A program made the translations under genes and the position numbers. A model generated the notes under the pieces. It was not told where the DNA came from. It did no database searches and saw only the letters and a list, made by a program, of their open reading frames with translations. A stretch of DNA of 33,026 bases from Candidatus Nomurabacteria bacterium RIFCSPHIGHO2_02_FULL_35_13. Lineage in GTDB: Bacteria > Patescibacteriota > Minisyncoccia > Phycocordibacterales > UBA9973. This document shows, piece after piece, positions 29,031 through 33,026 of this stretch. Location: assembly GCA_001785515.1 (NCBI GenBank), contig MFTY01000006.1, forward strand, positions 1-33,026. Reading direction: 5' to 3'. How positions within the stretch are numbered: position 1 is the first letter of the stretch; the number at the start of each line of letters is the position of its first letter.

Positions 29031-30494
29031 ATGTCTTCATGTAAAAAATTTTTTGAAAAGTGTGTTTCTGAAGGGGTTTTGAGCGCGGCGGCGCGAAAAC
29101 TTCAGGATTTTTTAAGCTTCAAAAAATCCGTACCGAAAGAAATACAGCTTTTCAAAAAATTTTTTATACTTATTTTTATTTTTTCTATTTTATTGGGGGC
29201 AATGCAATCTTTTGCTCAATCAAATTCTATACAAATAGATTTGGGGGTGGAAGGATGTAATAATAATGGAATCTGTGAGCCAGGTATCGGGGAAACACTG
29301 ATTAATTGTCCTATAGATTGCGCTGTTGTTACCCCTCCCTCAGGAGGAAGTGGCAGTATACCTACTAATATTTACTTATATAATTTGGCTATTCAGCCCA
29401 ATTTTGTTAACGCAATCATCAGCTGGGATAGTTCTGTAAGCACTATAAGTACAATAAGATGGGGAGAAACAACGGAAGTAAAAGAAGGAACTCTTAGCAG
29501 TGTTGTTTTTGCCAGAAATCATAGAGTTGAAATAATAAACCTGAAACCGGGAACATTATATTATTTTACAATTGAAAGTCGTGACGCTACTGGAAGAATT
29601 AATATTTATCCACCAACATATTTTTTCACAAAATTTTTAAAAGATACAACTTTTCCACTAAATCCCCTTAACGTAAAAGCGTCAGCTGATATTCCCGGCA
29701 TCACTATTTCTTGGAAGAATCCACCTGATGATAATTTTTCATATGTTCGTATAATGAGACATGAAGACCGTTTCAGGGGAAATCCGTTTTTGGGTAAATT
29801 AATTTATGAAGGCGCAGAAAAAAAGTTTTTGGATAAAAATGTAATAGCCGGTAAAAAATACTTCTATGTTTTATTTTCCAGAGATAATAAAGGAAATTAT
29901 TCTTCGGGTGTAGCAGTATCTGCGACTGCATACTCTGAAAAAATAATTCCAACACCGACAACGCCACCAGAAGAAGAACCAATAGAAGAAATACCGGAAG
30001 AAAAACCATCAGGTGCTCCTATAACAGAAATATTTTTCGTACACCAATACAATCAGTTGGTTGAACCACTTACAAATACTAAAACAATAAAAATAAATAG
30101 CGATAAAAGCACTGTTGTTGATATAAATTCAAAAACTCTTCCTGATGACTGGATGAAAGTTATAAGTGAAAGTGGAGAACTCATCGGAGAATATTTATTT
30201 TCATTTAATAAAGACAGCGGACGTTATCAGGGTGTCATTCCCCCACTCCCAAAAGAAGGAAATTATATTGTAAAAATTTACAGATACCAAGATAATGTTC
30301 CAACAATAATAAGCCAAGGATTGTTAACTGTCGAAGAAAAAATAGCGCAAGAAATAGAAAAATCTGATGATACTAATTATCTTCTTAGGTACATTTTTGA
30401 TTATCTGGATTGGATATACATAATTATCTCAATAATTATTCTAATTTTAACGGCTTTATTACTAAAACATAGAGCAAAAAACTCAACAAAATAG
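29031..30494 (+). CDS. Exported fibronectin-type-III protein with C-terminal membrane helix
   Basis: The 487-aa protein has an unusual N-terminus: residues 5-45 are encoded by a family-A element (29043-29165), followed by a signal helix (about 45-62, FILIFIFSILLGAMQSFAQ). Next comes a cysteine cluster (EGCNNNGICEPGIGETLINCPIDC, about 75-100) like the calcium- or disulfide-stabilised repeats of secreted proteins, then two FN3-like domains (about 115-205 and 210-300, with ATG-type GRINIYPPTYFFT and ITISWKNPPDDNFSYVRIMR). A P/E-rich linker, another beta domain and a C-terminal membrane helix (about 456-476) with a basic tail complete it. It likely sits on the cell surface. No start codon lies between the element and the signal helix, so the element must be translated. 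Confidence 0.8.
   Translation: MSSCKKFFEKCVSEGVLSAAARKLQDFLSFKKSVPKEIQLFKKFFILIFIFSILLGAMQSFAQSNSIQIDLGVEGCNNNGICEPGIGETLINCPIDCAVVTPPSGGSGSIPTNIYLYNLAIQPNFVNAIISWDSSVSTISTIRWGETTEVKEGTLSSVVFARNHRVEIINLKPGTLYYFTIESRDATGRINIYPPTYFFTKFLKDTTFPLNPLNVKASADIPGITISWKNPPDDNFSYVRIMRHEDRFRGNPFLGKLIYEGAEKKFLDKNVIAGKKYFYVLFSRDNKGNYSSGVAVSATAYSEKIIPTPTTPPEEEPIEEIPEEKPSGAPITEIFFVHQYNQLVEPLTNTKTIKINSDKSTVVDINSKTLPDDWMKVISESGELIGEYLFSFNKDSGRYQGVIPPLPKEGNYIVKIYRYQDNVPTIISQGLLTVEEKIAQEIEKSDDTNYLLRYIFDYLDWIYIIISIIILILTALLLKHRAKNSTK
29043..29165. repeat. Structured palindromic element family A, copy 2 (inside a coding region)
   Basis: Perfect 18-bp outer arms AAAAAATTTTTTGAAAAG (29043-29060) and their complement (29148-29165) continue, with a one-base bulge, into TGTGTTTC/GAAATACA (one G-T wobble). 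Inside are GTTTT...AAAAC around GCGC/GCGC, the linker TTCA, a perfect 9-bp hairpin GGATTTTTT / AAAAAATCC around AAGCTTC, and GTACC. The order and the joining sequences match copy 1 at 8734-8860. Confidence 0.87.
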
Positions 30495-30524
30495 CCACTT
30501 TTAAGCCAAAAGGTCAGGTGCCTG

Positions 30525-30554
30525 CAGGGTAGCGAGCTTTGTTCTGCTGCCCTG
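30525..30554. repeat. Hairpin in the gap after the FN3 gene
   Basis: CAGGGTAGC (30525-30533) pairs with GCTGCCCTG (30546-30554) with one T-G wobble. No T-run follows, so it is not a clear terminator. The rest of the 30495-30762 gap is A/T-rich and contains a repeated TTTATCCGA (30617-30625 and 30647-30655); I see no gene there other than the disputed upstream start of the HTH gene. Confidence 0.6.
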
Positions 30555-30762
30555 TGGATAACTAGTTGATATGCTGTGTATTATCTACTATAATATAAGG
30601 GTATAAAAAAATATCGTTTATCCGAGATTTTGTTTTTTGACTATATTTTATCCGATAAACTCTTATTTTATATATCTTTTTTATGATTAGCGAGGAGCAT
30701 GTAAAAATTTTATTTTTATAATGTCCGAGCGACATCATAATATTGTAATTATCAATCTAGAA

Positions 30763-31122
30763 ATGGAAAATCTCAAAAAAGTAGTGTCATTGGGTCAAGC
30801 ATCAAAAATTACTGGATACCATTCAGACTATTTAAGCGCTTTAATCCGAAAAGGAGAGATGAAAGGAGAAAAAGTTGGAGGAAGTTGGTTTACCACCGAA
30901 GAAGAGATAAACAATTACATTTTTAAGCAAAAAATTCGTCACAAAAAATTCGCTATCCTGGACTTTTTCTCCCCTACAAGAACAAAAAAGATTCTCATAT
31001 CAGCTGGGATACTTTTTTCAGTTATTATTTTGTTTGGAATTTATCTTTATGGAAAAATAATCAAAGTAAATTTTGAGGAAGGTAAAAAAACACTTTCTTC
31101 TGATGCAGAAATAATAAATTAA
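30763..31122 (+). CDS. Membrane-tethered excisionase/MerR-type HTH protein
   Basis: The 119-aa protein has an N-terminal helix-turn-helix of the excisionase (HTH_17) type: VVSLGQASKITGYHSDYLSALIRKGEMKGEKVGGSWFTTEEEINNYI (about 7-53). A basic linker and one membrane helix (about 76-95, ILISAGILFSVIILFGIYLY) follow, then a short exterior tail of about 25 residues. Many CPR genomes carry such HTH-plus-membrane proteins near surface genes. It may be a membrane-bound DNA-binding regulator, or the fold may serve protein contacts. I prefer the ATG at 30763 because family members start just before the HTH; an upstream in-frame ATG at 30721 would add 14 residues. The large surface gene starts 2 nt after the stop. 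Confidence 0.75.
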   Translation: MENLKKVVSLGQASKITGYHSDYLSALIRKGEMKGEKVGGSWFTTEEEINNYIFKQKIRHKKFAILDFFSPTRTKKILISAGILFSVIILFGIYLYGKIIKVNFEEGKKTLSSDAEIIN

Positions 31123-31123
31123 A

Positions 31124-33026
31124 ATGAAAATTCTATTTTCACAAAATAAGATACGAAACTCGTCGAAGGTACAGTTTTTGAGAGACATTGCACAGGCTGA
31201 CGAGCCGAGCATAGCAAATTTTCAGCAGAAAATTATGCGTGTCTATCAAAAACTTGTACCAAGAAAGAGTTTCGTAAAAAAATCCGTACCGAAAGAAAGA
31301 TATTTTTTTAAAAAATTTTTAATCTTGTTGATTTTAACTTCAATACTCTCCCCTTTCGTAAATGTAAATGCTGCAATCAATAAACAAATAAATTATCAGG
31401 GTAAACTCACGACTCCAGCCGGAGTAGCTGTTGCTGATGGTACTTACAATATGGAATTTGCTTTGTACACTGTTTCTTCTGCCGGCACCGCTATTTGGAC
31501 AGAAACAAGAACAACTACAGATAAAGTGCAAGTAACAAGTGGACTTTTTAGTGTGCTTTTGGGAGAAGTTACCACACTTGCTGGAGTTAATTTTAATCAG
31601 ACGCTCTATTTGGGTGTAAATATCGGCGGTACGGGAACACCAGGATGGGATGGAGAGATGACTCCTCGAAAAAAACTTGGCGCTGTCCCCGCTGCTGTCG
31701 TATCCGAAACTGCATTAAATATTATTGGCGGAAACAATACTACTTTATTGGGCTCGATTCCATATCAATCAAATACAGATACGACTTCCCTTCTTTCTCC
31801 AAACACAACTGTAACTAAAAAATTTCTCCGCATGACCGGTGATGGCGCAAATGGCGCCGTACCAGCTTGGGATACTGTTACGGCTACGGATGTAGGTTTG
31901 GGCAACGTCACTAATGAAAGTAAGGCAACTATGTTTACTTCCCCTACTTTCACGGGCACTGTCACAATTCCAACTCCATTCACCTTGGGTGCTATTTCTG
32001 TCACTACAACAGGAACACAATTAAATTATCTCAATGCTGCAACCGGTACGACCGGAACAACATCTACGAATTTAGTGTTTTCCACTTCCCCTACACTCGT
32101 GACTCCCGACATCGGTGTAGCCACTGGGTCTTCGGGCACTGTCATCGGTTCACAAACATTTACGACAAATAATATCGCAGACAGTGGAGCGCTGACAATT
32201 GCGGCAGGCGCTGGCGCAGCTTTAACTCTTACTTCAAATGCTGCCTCCACTTGGTCAACTTCTTCAGGTGATTTGACTATTGCTTCAGCAGGATCCGGTA
32301 CCGGAAATATTATTATAGGTGGCGCATCTGGATTAACTCCTGACCTTTTAGTTGTCGGCAGAAAAAGTGATGCAGGAAATCCAACAGCGGTAGAAGGTGC
32401 GGTTTATTATAATGCCAATTCTGGAAAGTTTTACATTGCGGAAGGAAGTAGTCCGACATGGAAAGAAGTTTGTAATAAATTTGATGCTGCCTGCGGCCTC
32501 GGATCTGGTAGCGCATGGAGTGCTTTAAGTGTACCAACTGGTAATCTTACTTTGGCCATGGATATGGACACCACCACTTTTGGCTGGACGGCCACCGGAG
32601 CATTAAATGCCTGGACTCAGAATTTGGTTAATGAGGGAGCTTCTGCAACAACTCAAAATGCTTTCACTATTAACAATGGAGTTGCCGGTTCATTCACTGA
32701 TACTGATACAGAGAATCTTCTTTTGATACAACAGCTAGATACTACAGTAGCCGGCACAACTGATGTAGACAACCTAATCAAGCTTGATGTCGCAGGAAAT
32801 TCTGGCGCAACTGATGGTATTGAAATTACAAATTCCGGTGGTAATTTAACCAATGGTATTAATATTGTAGACACAGGAGGTGGAACTTTAACTACTGGCA
32901 TCTTAATGTCGGGAACATTTACTAATCTTCTAAATACTCCGACAGTTGATATATCGGCGGCTGGAGCACTATCCGGAATTACAACGATTGCCACTTCCAG
33001 CACCATCAACTCTCAAACAATTTCTT
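31124..33026 (+). CDS. Large exported fibre/adhesin-like surface protein (partial, C-terminus off the window)
   Basis: I translated this by hand from an ATG at 31124; it stays open for 634 codons to the window edge. Residues about 10-51 are encoded by a family-A element and residues 52-64 by a remnant of a second one (KKSVPKERYFFKKF, close to KKSVPKEIQLFKKFF in the FN3 protein). A signal helix follows (about 64-82, ending VNAA), then INYQGKLTTPAGVAVADGTYNMEFALYT, the beta domain that opens many CPR surface proteins. The rest is T/S/G/A-rich beta repeats like phage tail-fibre or adhesin shafts (DVGLGNVTNESKATMFTSPTFTGTVTIPTP, FSTSPTLVTPDIG). A sub-domain, EGAVYYNANSGKFYIAEGSSPTWKEVC, resembles a tail-fibre cap repeat. 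An in-frame ATG at 31235, inside the element, could also serve as start. Confidence 0.8.
   Translation, partial: MKILFSQNKIRNSSKVQFLRDIAQADEPSIANFQQKIMRVYQKLVPRKSFVKKSVPKERYFFKKFLILLILTSILSPFVNVNAAINKQINYQGKLTTPAGVAVADGTYNMEFALYTVSSAGTAIWTETRTTTDKVQVTSGLFSVLLGEVTTLAGVNFNQTLYLGVNIGGTGTPGWDGEMTPRKKLGAVPAAVVSETALNIIGGNNTTLLGSIPYQSNTDTTSLLSPNTTVTKKFLRMTGDGANGAVPAWDTVTATDVGLGNVTNESKATMFTSPTFTGTVTIPTPFTLGAISVTTTGTQLNYLNAATGTTGTTSTNLVFSTSPTLVTPDIGVATGSSGTVIGSQTFTTNNIADSGALTIAAGAGAALTLTSNAASTWSTSSGDLTIASAGSGTGNIIIGGASGLTPDLLVVGRKSDAGNPTAVEGAVYYNANSGKFYIAEGSSPTWKEVCNKFDAACGLGSGSAWSALSVPTGNLTLAMDMDTTTFGWTATGALNAWTQNLVNEGASATTQNAFTINNGVAGSFTDTDTENLLLIQQLDTTVAGTTDVDNLIKLDVAGNSGATDGIEITNSGGNLTNGINIVDTGGGTLTTGILMSGTFTNLLNTPTVDISAAGALSGITTIATSSTINSQTIS
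31152..31320. repeat. Structured palindromic element family A, copy 3, plus adjoining remnant
   Basis: Outer arms TACGAAACTC (31152-31161) and GAGTTTCGTA (31267-31276), internal loop GTCGAA opposite AAGAAA, and inner stem GGTACA/TGTACC continuing into GTTTTTGA/TCAAAAAC match the family-A plan. The interior differs: AGACA/TGTCT closes a GGCT-GACG-AGCC hairpin and an AATTTTC-AGCA-GAAAATT hairpin. Immediately after, 31277-31320 repeats the right-hand end of copy 2 (AAAAAATCCGTACCGAAAG), which suggests that one element was inserted into or next to an older one. Confidence 0.8.

Noticed and set aside
8863-30561. Perfect DnaA boxes TTATCCACA at 8863-8871 and, reversed, at 30553-30561, as signs of a replication origin
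   Set aside because: They are single, isolated boxes with no dnaA, dnaN or box cluster nearby; isolated matches are expected by chance in a window of this size.
31765-33009. Several minus-strand reading frames opposite the fibre-like gene
   Set aside because: The plus strand is continuously open with a coherent surface-protein sequence; the antisense frames are by-products of its T/G/A-rich codons.
1-33026. CRISPR array, insertion sequence, prophage or rRNA genes
   Set aside because: No regularly spaced direct repeats, transposase, integrase, phage structural module or rRNA sequence were seen. The fibre-like gene resembles tail fibres only in its repeats.

Overview
The window is AT-rich DNA that looks like a Patescibacteria (Candidate Phyla Radiation) genome, probably a Parcubacteria/Nomurabacteria-like lineage. 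This is inferred from compact genes, CPR-typical families (short peptidoglycan-binding exoprotein, RNase J with a low-complexity N-terminus, VKOR-type thioredoxins, N-terminal UBA-like pilin-like protein, 'NYQGKL' surface protein) and many intergenic palindromes. TGA is used as a stop (prfB, ftsX) and a class-I RF2 with an SPF motif is present, so the UGA-glycine code of SR1/Gracilibacteria does not apply.

Layout. 1-6.9 kb: a truncated peptidoglycan-binding exoprotein and a deoxyhypusine-synthase-like gene on the minus strand, then secG, an anchored oligopeptide-binding protein, RNase J and an MFS transporter on the plus strand. 6.9-8.7 kb (minus): HtrA-like protease and a small nucleotidyltransferase. 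8.7-11.5 kb (plus): a cobalamin-riboswitch locus, made of promoter, aptamer, intrinsic terminator, a membrane-anchored DUF4430 (transcobalamin beta-domain-like) protein and a secreted protein combining a DUF4430-like domain with an alpha/alpha toroid. Together they resemble a split transcobalamin/intrinsic-factor system. 11.5-16.6 kb (minus): DoxX, transglutaminase-like, DUF167, and a thiol-redox group (DsbB, two VKOR-type thioredoxin-like proteins, CcdA-like) interleaved with DgkA, TMEM175 and an unknown helical protein. 16.6-19.1 kb (minus): a TIM-barrel-like exported protein and a pilin-like membrane protein. 19.2-21.8 kb: glutamate dehydrogenase, an alpha/beta hydrolase, tRNA-Gln and a peptidase S51-like protein. 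21.8-26.5 kb (minus): two tRNA-Thr, prfB, ftsE, ftsX and pyrG. 26.6-33.0 kb (plus): a cell-surface locus with two paralogous exported beta-rich proteins, a DUF916-like anchored partner, an FN3 protein, a membrane-tethered HTH protein and the start of a large fibre/adhesin-like protein.

Two themes run through the window. First, many palindromic elements of several families sit between genes and also inside reading frames, where they are translated (dys-like, rnj, the transcobalamin-like gene, the TIM-barrel gene and the N-termini of two surface proteins). Two families keep a nearly constant core while their arms differ in sequence but stay complementary. Second, at least eight genes have a -10-like hexamer exactly 6 nt before the start codon, which implies leaderless mRNAs. 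The likely new biology is the riboswitch-controlled corrinoid-binding surface system and the in-frame palindromic element families.
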